Shown: positions 39,899 to 48,684, counted from the first letter of the stretch. The stretch is DNA of 62,057 nt from an uncultured Bacteroidales bacterium (GCA_944323805.1 CALUTW010000012.1:1-62057); one strand, 5' to 3'. Notes: a model not told the origin generated them from the sequence alone. Translations and numbers: made by a program.

Positions 39899-42800
39899 TT
39901 ATTTGCTTAATACTATTCTTACTTTCTTACGGTCCTTGCCTGAGCATTTCTTGTTAATCGTATGCTGAAGCACTCCAATCGCCTCATCGATGGTCATAGG
40001 CCTGCTGATGCTTGATGCAAGCTCTTCCGAAGTTATTTCCACCTTCTCATATCCGCCACTCAACATATCCAGCAGTTGGAGTAGACATTCAGCCGAGTAT
40101 TGGTCATTGATTACCGTCATTCCGTTTGCGAATGTAAGGAGGAAGTTCTGTGATTTCTCATCCATCAGGCCGAGAGCTTCCTGAGAGTCAGGAGCATTCA
40201 CATAATCCTTCAAGGCATTTATCCAAGTATCGTATATAACCTGGAGATCTTCCTTAAATTCAGTCACAGTCTTCATTTTACCTGTCCCGCTTGTCAAAGG
40301 ATTGAAACCGGCGTATGGTGATGATTCCAATATACTCTTAACATTCGGATTGGCAGTTTTAAGTTGTGAAAAAGTCATCTTCCACTGCCCCCAGATAGAT
40401 GTATTGATAAGTGTACATTTGCTCAGCTCTGTGCAAGCACGATACTCACCACTATTCATGATTTCTATCCGTTTAGACTCTTCAAATTCTTTCAAACAAT
40501 ACTTGTAATACTGCTCCAGGTACCACTTTATGTAATCCTCCTTCATTTTATCCAGTTCTGAGCTATACGCAGTCACCTGTGCTTCATTAATGTCTTTCAG
40601 AATATCCGCCACTTTATTCACTGTCGCATCAATATTCTTTAACAAAGCCGTGTCCGCTGGCACATACTGCTTGGCCTGCGTAAGATACTGGACTTTGGAA
40701 TCAAGTTCTTTTGCAGTCTTGATAACAGCCTTAGTCTGCTCAAGTTCAGCTTTGTGAGCCGCCATTTTCTGTACTACGTCGAGGTTAAACTTGAAATTTT
40801 TAAGCTTAGCCTGACTTGTGATGGTTGAAACATAATCACTGAACCCTTTAAGAGACAGCACGTCTGTCTTAATGCTCACAGCCTGCAATGAATCTATGAC
40901 TGCAACTCCAGAAACCTCAAGACCATTTTTCAACTCACGGGCATCGAATGTCGCACAATCAGCAGCCAAAGCCCTCGCAGCATTGACCATCATGACAAAA
41001 GTGCTTTCCTGATCCAGCTGGTTGGACTTATCCTGGCCGCAGAACATCTTGGTAAGTTCCCTTGCAATAGGAATATTTATGTCTTTTGGCCTCTTGATAT
41101 TTGCAAAATTGTAATAGTCATCAGGTTGCAGCCCCCTAAGCTTATCCAATGTACTTGCATTGATGACTTCGCTACTGTTGAGAGTAATCTCGCATTCACC
41201 CAATGCTATCAGTACGGCAAGCACCATAAACTCAAACACAGCATCCAGATGATAGTCTTTCGTAAACCAGACATTCTCTGACCTAGGGAGCAGTTCCAGA
41301 ATCTCATCCCTATTTATCACCATATTATGCCCTCTATCATTCATCATATTCAATATGGCCTGGGCATAGATGCTCCTGTCCACCACGAGTTCACCTGCGC
41401 GGTAACACCCCAATCCCATAAGCACAGCCTCGCCATCCTTGTTTCCTTCTGTCGGGCGAATAATCTTAGCTATAGTTCCCTTGATATACCTGTCGATATT
41501 GCCGTTTCGCTTGTCGAACGATATTGTCTGGTTTGCGTTAGTGAATGCCGGATAATTCGGAGTCTCGCCTGTGAACTGGTCCTCAAAGATTGAACTTGCC
41601 ACACTGTCGAAAATTTCCATCTTGGACGCGCCACTGCCAGGGAGCGAAAAAGAGTTCAGAGATTTGGCATCATTGTCACTGTAGAAAACCTGGGTTCCAG
41701 TAAGGTAACAAGCATCGAATGCACGACGAGCCTTGATGAACAATTCCTCATATTTCCCCTTGTAATGAATTTTCTGAGAGGAATCAGCGGACATATATTG
41801 ACTGAATGCAGCGCCATAAAGAACGACGAGATTCTTGAATTCTTCGCTAAGATTATCCATCACGAAATATACCTCGTCACTTTCCATATTCCTCGACTTC
41901 TTGTCCTCCTGGAATATAGGCATGAATATCATGTAGAAGTGCTGTTTCGGATGCGTAGTGGACTTTTCATTTGGATTCCCGAGGAAAATATATCCATCTC
42001 GCGTTACCTTGTGGCTTCTCCACTCCAATTCATGAGCATATATCTGGAACCCCGACCTATACGGACTTGAAGTGATGCCGAGAACTTCCACGATGAACTT
42101 AAAGAAAGATTCATCTTTCCTGCTCTGAGGCATAGTTTCAGCCACCTGGGCTATCAGCTGGTCGAAATTTACACCTCCCTCTGTCCTCAGATGATATTCT
42201 TCGTTTTCCTCGTTGAAATCAAAATACTGTCCAGAAGTCGCCTTGATGACGAGTTTTGCAGTACTATCAATTGTATCCTTAAGCAAATCTGCATCGTTCG
42301 CAAACTTATCAGTAATGCAAAGATCATTCACTAAAGCTGCAGCACTCGTTCCATTTTTCTTATTCAAATCTCCCTGGAGAATCTTTATAGCTGTAGCATT
42401 GACAATGCGTTTTGCCATAGGAATAACTGACTTCCTGGCGCCATTGAAATTGCTCTCAATTTTGTCATAAATGATATTCACAACATCAGAAACGGTCTTG
42501 AAGTCCGGCACAGCCATAAGTCCTGTATCAGCCATCATTTGCTCCCAATACATATCGTATGTGATAAGGCCAGGATTATCTGCTGGAATATCCATATCAG
42601 CAATCTTCTCAAATTGCTTGGTAAGAGTCTTCAGTACCTCACGCTGTGCCCTTCCTAGCTTAATCATCTGGAAATTATCGAAGTATGATGGATGCACAGG
42701 AAACAGCTCGACATAATCTTGCAGATGTGCGTGCATATCACCAAACAGTCCCACAAACTTCTCAAGATGGGTCCTGATGGCTGCTTTTTGTTGCTCAGAC

Positions 42801-43579
42801 TTGCGGAGCAGACGATTCTGAACTACAAAAGACACATCTTCCTTACGTATAGTCAAGTCTGTATATCTGTCCTTCACTTTTAGCAGCATCTCAGCCGCAA
42901 ATGCAAACTCCTGTGACTGATAAATCATCTCCTGCACACCAAACATGAAAGAGAACCGTCCCTTTGAACATTGCTGCCCGAGAGCCTGAATCACTTGCAG
43001 GTCCTGATTCAACTGTCCTACTGCCGCATGCCCCTTCAGATATGCCAGTAACTCATCGATGATAATCAGCAATCCCTTGTCCGGATACTTCTCCTCAAAA
43101 GCCGCCATCATATCATCCAGCTGCTCACTATACATTTTGAGAGAATCAGGATCAAACTGATAATCTACGCCTAACTCTTCAAGATAACGCTGAATCTGAA
43201 ACGTGACTATATCCCACAACTTGCGGTCAGTCTGCATCTCAAAACGGTGCACCTTATACCTTCCGGCAATAGGAGCCATCACCGATTTTGCTGCATCATT
43301 GTTGACATTCTCCAAATAATCAGCATTCTCCGCAATCAGAGACACCAGCGACATCAAATGAGACTTACCGGTACCATAATTACCGATAATCTGGATACCT
43401 TTCCTATTCCTTTCTCCGAACTTCATGTTTCGGACTATCTCCGGAATTATTGTCTCGACAAAATAATCAGGATACACGAAAGTCTTGACAATATCTTCAC
43501 GATACTTATCGCCATTAAGTAGTCCTACTTGAATAACATCCGTAATAGGTTCAAATTGCAGTATGTCACGGTATTTCAT
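39899..43579 (-). CDS. brxC: BrxC/PglY-like large ATPase (DUF6079-type)
   Basis: A 1226-residue P-loop ATPase. It starts MKYRDILQFEPITDVIQV, with Walker A at GNYGTGKSH (66-74) and Walker B at LIIIDELLAY (171-180), typical of the DUF6079/BrxC-PglY family. A long helical region (about 900-1130) precedes a C-terminal domain. In BREX it is the large, probably motor-like ATPase. The ATG overlaps the BrxF-like stop by 4 bp, so translation is probably coupled. No frameshift or truncation is visible. This gene and PglZ together are the strongest evidence for a BREX/Pgl-type system. Confidence 0.88.
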   Translation of the reverse strand: MKYRDILQFEPITDVIQVGLLNGDKYREDIVKTFVYPDYFVETIIPEIVRNMKFGERNRKGIQIIGNYGTGKSHLMSLVSLIAENADYLENVNNDAAKSVMAPIAGRYKVHRFEMQTDRKLWDIVTFQIQRYLEELGVDYQFDPDSLKMYSEQLDDMMAAFEEKYPDKGLLIIIDELLAYLKGHAAVGQLNQDLQVIQALGQQCSKGRFSFMFGVQEMIYQSQEFAFAAEMLLKVKDRYTDLTIRKEDVSFVVQNRLLRKSEQQKAAIRTHLEKFVGLFGDMHAHLQDYVELFPVHPSYFDNFQMIKLGRAQREVLKTLTKQFEKIADMDIPADNPGLITYDMYWEQMMADTGLMAVPDFKTVSDVVNIIYDKIESNFNGARKSVIPMAKRIVNATAIKILQGDLNKKNGTSAAALVNDLCITDKFANDADLLKDTIDSTAKLVIKATSGQYFDFNEENEEYHLRTEGGVNFDQLIAQVAETMPQSRKDESFFKFIVEVLGITSSPYRSGFQIYAHELEWRSHKVTRDGYIFLGNPNEKSTTHPKQHFYMIFMPIFQEDKKSRNMESDEVYFVMDNLSEEFKNLVVLYGAAFSQYMSADSSQKIHYKGKYEELFIKARRAFDACYLTGTQVFYSDNDAKSLNSFSLPGSGASKMEIFDSVASSIFEDQFTGETPNYPAFTNANQTISFDKRNGNIDRYIKGTIAKIIRPTEGNKDGEAVLMGLGCYRAGELVVDRSIYAQAILNMMNDRGHNMVINRDEILELLPRSENVWFTKDYHLDAVFEFMVLAVLIALGECEITLNSSEVINASTLDKLRGLQPDDYYNFANIKRPKDINIPIARELTKMFCGQDKSNQLDQESTFVMMVNAARALAADCATFDARELKNGLEVSGVAVIDSLQAVSIKTDVLSLKGFSDYVSTITSQAKLKNFKFNLDVVQKMAAHKAELEQTKAVIKTAKELDSKVQYLTQAKQYVPADTALLKNIDATVNKVADILKDINEAQVTAYSSELDKMKEDYIKWYLEQYYKYCLKEFEESKRIEIMNSGEYRACTELSKCTLINTSIWGQWKMTFSQLKTANPNVKSILESSPYAGFNPLTSGTGKMKTVTEFKEDLQVIYDTWINALKDYVNAPDSQEALGLMDEKSQNFLLTFANGMTVINDQYSAECLLQLLDMLSGGYEKVEITSEELASSISRPMTIDEAIGVLQHTINKKCSGKDRKKVRIVLSK

Positions 43580-44037
43580 ATTATACTGAAGTTTATATCT
43601 GATTGGTTAATAGTAATTTTAGACCCTTTATGCAGAAAATATATCCGTTGCTCATCTACCTCCCCTGGCCACATGAGCACTGTCAATGTGGTCCTTGAAA
43701 TCCTCCTCAGTAAGCCAACAACGTCAATATGCAAATCCTTTTCAAACAAAATTCCAAGATTCCCGAGAAACACAGCGGGACCTAAATCCTTATATGTAGC
43801 AATATGTGCATAGATTATCTTCTCAAGAGCATCAGACACCTCGAACTGAAATCTCGTAGGATTATGCCCATATTTCTCCTCCATCTTTTCGATGCTCTCT
43901 GCAAGCTCCATCCCCACATTTAGCACCGTATCATCATATACAGAATCAGTATATCTCAAGACTGCAAGACGATACCTTGCAGCAGAATCTACTATCTGCC
44001 GCAATGCTTTATCAACATCTTGATTACCTTGCCCCAT
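43576..44037 (-). CDS. brxF: BrxF-like small protein
   Basis: A 153-residue protein that opens the BREX-like operon. Two halves: a helical N-terminal part (RQIVDSAARYRLAVLRY...ELAESIEKMEEKY) and a C-terminal part with a strand ending TLTVLMWPGEVDEQRIYFL. The size, first position, following BrxC-like gene and the late WPG motif suggest BrxF of type 3 BREX. BrxF has been described as a P-loop protein, but I see no GxxxxGK here, so either the match is remote or the site is lost. The gene overlaps brxC by 4 bp and has a clear -7 box upstream. Confidence 0.55.
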   Translation of the reverse strand: MGQGNQDVDKALRQIVDSAARYRLAVLRYTDSVYDDTVLNVGMELAESIEKMEEKYGHNPTRFQFEVSDALEKIIYAHIATYKDLGPAVFLGNLGILFEKDLHIDVVGLLRRISRTTLTVLMWPGEVDEQRIYFLHKGSKITINQSDINFSII

Positions 44038-44059
44038 AGAATAATTGCATATAAACTTA

Positions 44060-44067
44060 CAAAGTTA
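44060..44067 (-). promoter_or_regulatory. BREX operon -7 box
   Basis: TAACTTTG on the minus strand (exact TAnnTTTG), 23 bp before the BrxF-like start. A clear -33 TTG is missing at 19-21 bp, so activation may be needed. All six minus-strand genes down to 34251 are spaced at most 12 bp apart or overlap, so this is likely their only promoter. Confidence 0.55.
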
Positions 44068-44161
44068 CAAAATAATCTTACCCAGCACAGGAAATTTCCA
44101 AGACATAATGTCATAGCCAAATGTCATAATGACAGGATTTACATATTTTATGTATATTTTA

Positions 44162-44194
44162 AATATAGAATACTGCTATTTTATATTCTATATT
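44162..44194. promoter_or_regulatory. inverted-repeat operator candidate
   Basis: AATATAGAATA and TATTCTATATT are perfect 11-bp inverted copies separated by 11 bp (44162-44172 and 44184-44194), so half-sites are 22 bp centre to centre, two helical turns. The right arm overlaps the -33 element of the CBASS promoter, the place where a dimeric repressor would act. Confidence 0.5.
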
Positions 44195-44223
44195 GATAAT
44201 TGGCATATTTTATGTTATTTTTG
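44193..44223 (+). promoter_or_regulatory. CBASS operon promoter
   Basis: TTG (44193-44195), exactly 20 bp, then TATTTTTG (44216-44223), a full match to the Bacteroidetes consensus. Transcription would begin near 44230, 20 nt before the CD-NTase ATG. Confidence 0.65.
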
Positions 44224-44249
44224 ATACTAAATTTTAAACATTTACAAGT

Positions 44250-45185
44250 ATGAGCAATTGTCATAATTTATTTACACAGTTCGAAGGAGAACTTGAGATT
44301 TTACCATCCAAGAAAGGCCAAATGATAAAATCAAGGACTAATTTAAGAGACAAAATTAGGTCTTACTTCAAAGAAAAACACCCAACATATATTCCTTCAT
44401 TTTACATCCAAGGTTCCTATAAGTTGGGGACAAGCATCAGGACAAAAGAAGATAAATGTGATTTGGATGACGGAGTATATTTCAAATCAAATCCAGCCAA
44501 CGTATCCGGAAAGACCTTGCAAGATTGGATATTAAAAGCCGTAGATGGAACAACAGAGGCGAAACCCACACATAAAAGGAAGTGCATAAGGGTCGATTAT
44601 AGCGCAGGATACAATATAGATCTTCCCATAATGGTCTTTGATAAAGAAACCGATACACATCCATTATTAGCCGTTAAGGACACTGACTTCAAGACAGATG
44701 ACCCCAAAGAATTTGTGGATTATTACAAGAAAAAGAAAACCGACCAACTAAACAGGATGGTCAAATATCTGAAAGCTTGGTGCGACAATAAGCGCGAAAA
44801 CATGCCAAGCGGCATAGCCATGACAGTTCTAACACTCAAACACTTCCAGACAAACGACAGGGACGATATAGCCCTAAAATACTTGCTAATCGAGATTGAA
44901 AAGGATCTTAAGAATAATTTCAAATGTACAATGCCGACAACACCTTATGACGATTTATTCGCTGATTATTCCGAAAGCAGAAAACGCAACTTCCTGGACA
45001 ACCTCGCAGACTTCATAAAGGATGCAAAAAATGCAATTGACGAGAAAAATCAACTAAAGGCAAGTAAATTCTGGAAGCAACATCTTGGAGAAAGATTTCC
45101 TTTAGGAGAGGATAAGGAAGAATCTCTCAATAGTCTTTCATCTATAGCTTCAATTGCAAGAACATCAAGACCATATCACAAATAA
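44250..45185 (+). CDS. CD-NTase (DncV-like cyclic-nucleotide synthase)
   Basis: A 311-residue cGAS/DncV-like nucleotidyltransferase, the sensor enzyme of CBASS anti-phage defence. Active-site motif GSYKLGTSIR (Gly55-Ser56), followed by CDLDDGVYF with metal-binding Asp71 and Asp73, and the third acidic residue Asp124 in YNIDLPIMVF. The xDxDDGxY form matches DncV-type enzymes rather than the classical CdnE pattern. The helical OAS-like C-terminal half includes MVKYLKAWCDNK and PSGIAMTVLTLKHF. The stop overlaps the next start (TAATG). It should make a cyclic di- or trinucleotide sensed by the STING protein two genes on; the product cannot be told from sequence. Confidence 0.92.
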   Translation: MSNCHNLFTQFEGELEILPSKKGQMIKSRTNLRDKIRSYFKEKHPTYIPSFYIQGSYKLGTSIRTKEDKCDLDDGVYFKSNPANVSGKTLQDWILKAVDGTTEAKPTHKRKCIRVDYSAGYNIDLPIMVFDKETDTHPLLAVKDTDFKTDDPKEFVDYYKKKKTDQLNRMVKYLKAWCDNKRENMPSGIAMTVLTLKHFQTNDRDDIALKYLLIEIEKDLKNNFKCTMPTTPYDDLFADYSESRKRNFLDNLADFIKDAKNAIDEKNQLKASKFWKQHLGERFPLGEDKEESLNSLSSIASIARTSRPYHK

Positions 45186-45811
45186 TGGCGTACAATTTAA
45201 AATTTGAAAAAGATATTGGGGACACAATAAAAAAGTATCCCTTTTTAAAAATTACACGAGACGACAAAGAATCATATCTCAAAGGGATCTTAGATATAAA
45301 TGACAATAAGAAGTACCTTGGGAGCTACTCAATTGAAATCAAAGGAAGCAGGAAATACCCTTACGAATTCCCGATAACCTATGAAGTTGGAGGTGATATT
45401 CCAGCAGAACCTGATTTTCACAAGTATAACGACAATTCTTTATGCATTGACATTAGGGCAAGTGAAATCTTAAAATGCCATTCTGGAATGACAGTAAGTA
45501 CTTATATTGAGACTGAACTAATCCCGTATTTCGCTAATCAAATATATAGGAAGCTAACAGGGCATTATGTAAATGAATACAAGCATGGGCGTGATGGAAT
45601 CAGGCAATTTTATTGCAGATTATTTTCCACGAACGACATTCGATTATGGAAGAAATGCGTCCAACATGCCTTTTCACATATTGATAAAGAAAGAAATGAG
45701 TTATGTTATTGCGGTAGTGGACTAAAATACAAAAAATGTCATTTACTAACTGATGAAAAATTAATCCTGATAGGGAAAGAACAAATATTAAACGATTTAT
45801 TAATACTATGA
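45185..45811 (+). CDS. E2-like conjugating protein with SEC-C zinc motif
   Basis: A 208-residue protein with two parts. Residues 1-130 have the E2 (UBC) layout: a YPYEFP turn after strand 3, then FHKYNDNSLCIDI, in which His79 and Asn82 parallel the HPN motif and Cys87 is placed as the catalytic cysteine. Residues 170-190 form a SEC-C type zinc motif (CYCGSGLKYKKCH). CBASS type II short systems carry an E2-like protein without E1 or JAB domains and use it to modify the CD-NTase. Start and stop overlap both neighbours (TAATG and ATGA). The SEC-C addition may bind nucleic acid or protein; that is inference. Confidence 0.82.
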   Translation: MAYNLKFEKDIGDTIKKYPFLKITRDDKESYLKGILDINDNKKYLGSYSIEIKGSRKYPYEFPITYEVGGDIPAEPDFHKYNDNSLCIDIRASEILKCHSGMTVSTYIETELIPYFANQIYRKLTGHYVNEYKHGRDGIRQFYCRLFSTNDIRLWKKCVQHAFSHIDKERNELCYCGSGLKYKKCHLLTDEKLILIGKEQILNDLLIL

Positions 45812-46683
45812 AAAGACGATTATTTATAGGGTCATCTTCAGAAGGTAAACCCATAGCAATAAAAGTTGAAGAAAAGGTCAAGAAAGAGTGCGGAGACTGG
45901 ATTAATTGCATGCCATGGTATGGCAATGATTGCTTCATCCTTAATAAAAGCACACTGGAAAATCTCTCTTCCCTGACACTGATTTGTGATTATGCAATCT
46001 TAATCGCATCGAAAGACGATATCACAAGCAAAAGGAGTTGTATCAAAAGGTCTATACGCGATAATGTCATTTTTGAATATGGCCTGTTTAGCGGTAGCAT
46101 TGGAATCAGCAAGACGTTTTTACTTATTGACAAAAATGTACATATCCCCTCTGATGTTAAAGGAACAACTTTAGCATATTATGATGACCGAACCATAGAT
46201 GACAAAATTGACAATATTATTAACCAAATCAACAAAAGTAAAGAAGAATTTGAATACAGACTTCTGCCGTCATCTGCACTGGCCGTTGGATACTATGAGA
46301 ATTTCATCACTAGAACAATCAAAGAAGTATTACCGAAAGGGGCAAAACTTAAAATACTAATTCCAAACAAAATATTTGATATTGTCGATATGGCAAACGA
46401 CTATTGCATTGATAATGGAGAATGTTCATACAACATATCACAAAACACCCCCAAAGTATATCATTATAAGAATAATAACAGTTTATATTTTGATATTCCG
46501 ATGACACTGTCGACTTTGTACAGATTGATTTCAAATATCACGAAAACGGGGCCAATAGGCATCAATAAAGAGCAAGAAAATCTTATAGAGCATGAATTAG
46601 ATAACTTCAAAGAGACCTTATGCGCCCTAATAAAATCACATAATCTAACAGACAAGGTTCTTGTCTCAGATTTTACATTGTAA
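45808..46683 (+). CDS. TIR-STING effector
   Basis: A 291-residue CBASS effector. Residues 1-145 form a TIR-like NAD-hydrolase domain: RRLFIGSSSEG start, and IRDNVIFEYGLFSGSIG with the likely catalytic Glu90. Residues 150-291 form a bacterial STING domain: LLPSSALAVGYYENFI (about 152-167), the KILIPNKIF strand and SLYFDIPMTLSTLY (about 225-238). Cyclic dinucleotide binding makes bacterial TIR-STING polymerise, deplete NAD+ and stop the infected cell. It overlaps the E2 gene by 4 bp (ATGA), so the three genes are coupled. Domain identity is strong by motif, and activity is inferred. Confidence 0.88.
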   Translation: MKRRLFIGSSSEGKPIAIKVEEKVKKECGDWINCMPWYGNDCFILNKSTLENLSSLTLICDYAILIASKDDITSKRSCIKRSIRDNVIFEYGLFSGSIGISKTFLLIDKNVHIPSDVKGTTLAYYDDRTIDDKIDNIINQINKSKEEFEYRLLPSSALAVGYYENFITRTIKEVLPKGAKLKILIPNKIFDIVDMANDYCIDNGECSYNISQNTPKVYHYKNNNSLYFDIPMTLSTLYRLISNITKTGPIGINKEQENLIEHELDNFKETLCALIKSHNLTDKVLVSDFTL

Positions 46684-46772
46684 TATTACAGCTAATCTGC
46701 AAAAATAGCAAATAAAATATATATTATTCGAATTTCGTTATTATCTTTACCGCCGATTATAGCAAACGAACC

Positions 46773-48062
46773 ATGATACAAGAGATTTCAGTCAAGAATT
46801 TTTTGTCATTCAAAGATAAGGTTATTTTTAGCTTTGAAGCCACAAAGGATAAGACATTTGAAGATTACCAGGTAGTTGAAGTAGCCGAAGGCGTAAGACT
46901 TCTGCGGTTTGCACTAATATATGGACCAAATGCCTCTGGTAAATCTAACTTGTTGAGTGTATTTGATTTCCTTAAAAGTTTCTGGTTTGAAAAGACTACC
47001 GACATCGATGAAAAGACAGGAACAATCCCGTTCAAACTTGACATTGAAACTCCATCGCAGGCTTCCGAATTTGAACTAAAATTTTACATCGGCAGAACCC
47101 GCTATTGGTATTTGCTTAAATTATATGAGGATAGAATAGAAGAGGAGAAGCTGTACTATTACAAATCCGTTCAGCCTACATTATTATTCTCAAGGAAATG
47201 GGAAGACAATCAGTCTGTCATAACATTTAATCCGGCAGCAGTCAAGATCAGCAAGGCGGCACAGGAAGAGATTTCTCTTAAATGTCTTTCCAACATGTCT
47301 GTTTTTGCTGCCAGGAATCAGGTAAATGTAGCCATTCCGGAAATCGATGCGGCGAAAGATTGGATGCGTAGTAAAGTAATGCCGTCCATACATCCGATGA
47401 CATCCATGTTTGAATACGCAAGTATGAAGATGACCGAAGATGCAACTCTAAAATCGTATCTCTTGGATTTTATACACAAAGCTGATTTCAATATAACAGG
47501 AGTAAAAACGGATATAGTCAAGAACCCTATAAACCAGGCAGATTTGACCTATCTGCTTAGTCGCGAAGATATTCCTGCAAATGACAAGGAACGCTTAGCG
47601 AAAGAACAAAGTTTTGATTCCTTAAATACTACATTTGAGCATACGGTAAAGAATAAACGAGGAACAGAGGTCTATACATTGCCAAACACGCTTCAATCAG
47701 ATGGGACGACAAGGACATTTGGCATTGAGGCTGCGATATATGAGGCTATCAAGAAAGAGGCATTCCTGCATATAGATGAGATTGAGTCATCTCTTCATCC
47801 TGAACTGGTTGAATTTATCTTGCAGAAGTTCCTTTCTTCATCGAACAGGTCTCAGCTATTGGTAACGACACATTACGATCCTCTGCTTAATACAGTTGGA
47901 GACCTTATGCGCAGCGATTCAGTATGGTTTACTGAAAAAGACGAGTCAGGTGCGACTAACGTTTATTCTCTTGCAGACTTTAAAGGGCTTTCGAGAATAT
48001 CTTCTTTCCAGAAAGCATATAGGAATGGTGTTTTTGGAGCTTTACCTAACATTAAAGGATAG
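46773..48062 (+). CDS. RloA-like AAA ATPase (AbiL-like system)
   Basis: A 429-residue SMC/OLD-like ATPase. Walker A is YGPNASGKSNLL (about 50-61), after a typical ISVKNFLSFKDKVIFSF start. The late FLHIDEIESSLHPELVEFIL (about 330-350) combines Walker B and the D-loop, and VTTHYDPLL is the switch His. Paired with RloB 4 bp downstream, it matches the RloA/RloB type that underlies AbiL abortive infection. It begins 89 bp after the STING gene on the same strand and may share its transcript or have its own promoter; no consensus box stands out. Probably an infection-activated ATPase controlling RloB. Confidence 0.85.
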   Translation: MIQEISVKNFLSFKDKVIFSFEATKDKTFEDYQVVEVAEGVRLLRFALIYGPNASGKSNLLSVFDFLKSFWFEKTTDIDEKTGTIPFKLDIETPSQASEFELKFYIGRTRYWYLLKLYEDRIEEEKLYYYKSVQPTLLFSRKWEDNQSVITFNPAAVKISKAAQEEISLKCLSNMSVFAARNQVNVAIPEIDAAKDWMRSKVMPSIHPMTSMFEYASMKMTEDATLKSYLLDFIHKADFNITGVKTDIVKNPINQADLTYLLSREDIPANDKERLAKEQSFDSLNTTFEHTVKNKRGTEVYTLPNTLQSDGTTRTFGIEAAIYEAIKKEAFLHIDEIESSLHPELVEFILQKFLSSSNRSQLLVTTHYDPLLNTVGDLMRSDSVWFTEKDESGATNVYSLADFKGLSRISSFQKAYRNGVFGALPNIKG

Positions 48063-48066
48063 CGGT

Positions 48067-48657
48067 ATGGCCAGAAAATCAGGAATGATCAACTCCAGGT
48101 CTCCAATCCCGGTTATCATTGGTGCCGGGATTACGGAGCAATGGTATTTTACACACCTTCAAAATCTATTGGATTTAAGATGCCGGATCAGGCCAAGATA
48201 TTTCGGGACAGAGGATATACGTCAATTAGACAAGAAAATTGCACAAGTTCTTGAATCTGGTGCTATTGCCATATGTATTTTTGATGTAGACACAGCGCAA
48301 TTCAATGAAATTGAAAAAGCGAAAGTAACGGCGTTGAAGAAAAAATACGAGGGCAAGAAGAATGTTATTCTTTGTGACAGCTTACCATCCATAGAATACT
48401 GGTTCTTGCTACATTATGAAGATACCAACAGATTCTTCCAAAACTCTGCCGCTGCCGAGACTGTTCTTCAGAAGTATATTGCCGACTATGAGAAAACCGA
48501 GGGATTTCTCAGCAAACAAAAATGGGTTGAGAATATGATTGAAGGTAGTAAGCTCGAATTGGCAAAGTCTCGTGCTCAAAAATATGAAAATTCAGAAAGA
48601 GCATATTCAAAGGTCTATAAAGCTATTGAATTTGTCTCGGGCAATAAGCCACTTTAG
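48067..48657 (+). CDS. RloB-like nuclease partner (AbiL-like system)
   Basis: A 196-residue protein of the RloB family, with a Toprim-like layout: PVIIGAGITEQWYFTHL (acidic residue after the first strand), AICIFDVDTAQFNEI (DxD) and SLPSIEYWFLLHYE, then a helical tail (KYIADYEKTEGFLSK...YSKVYKAIEFV). Proteins of this type are the second, probably nucleolytic, component of RloAB/AbiL. The start at 48067, 4 bp after the RloA stop, is preferred over a longer frame from 47896 that would overlap RloA for 167 bp and has no family similarity there. It is the last plus-strand gene before the converging mobilization block. Confidence 0.82.
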   Translation: MARKSGMINSRSPIPVIIGAGITEQWYFTHLQNLLDLRCRIRPRYFGTEDIRQLDKKIAQVLESGAIAICIFDVDTAQFNEIEKAKVTALKKKYEGKKNVILCDSLPSIEYWFLLHYEDTNRFFQNSAAAETVLQKYIADYEKTEGFLSKQKWVENMIEGSKLELAKSRAQKYENSERAYSKVYKAIEFVSGNKPL

Positions 48658-48684
48658 TTACTTAAGTTAATCAAGTTACTCAAG

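Noticed and set aside
47896..48066. 57-residue N-terminal extension of the RloB-like protein
   Set aside because: It would overlap the RloA gene by 167 bp in another frame and shows no RloB similarity; the ATG at 48067 fits the usual spacing.
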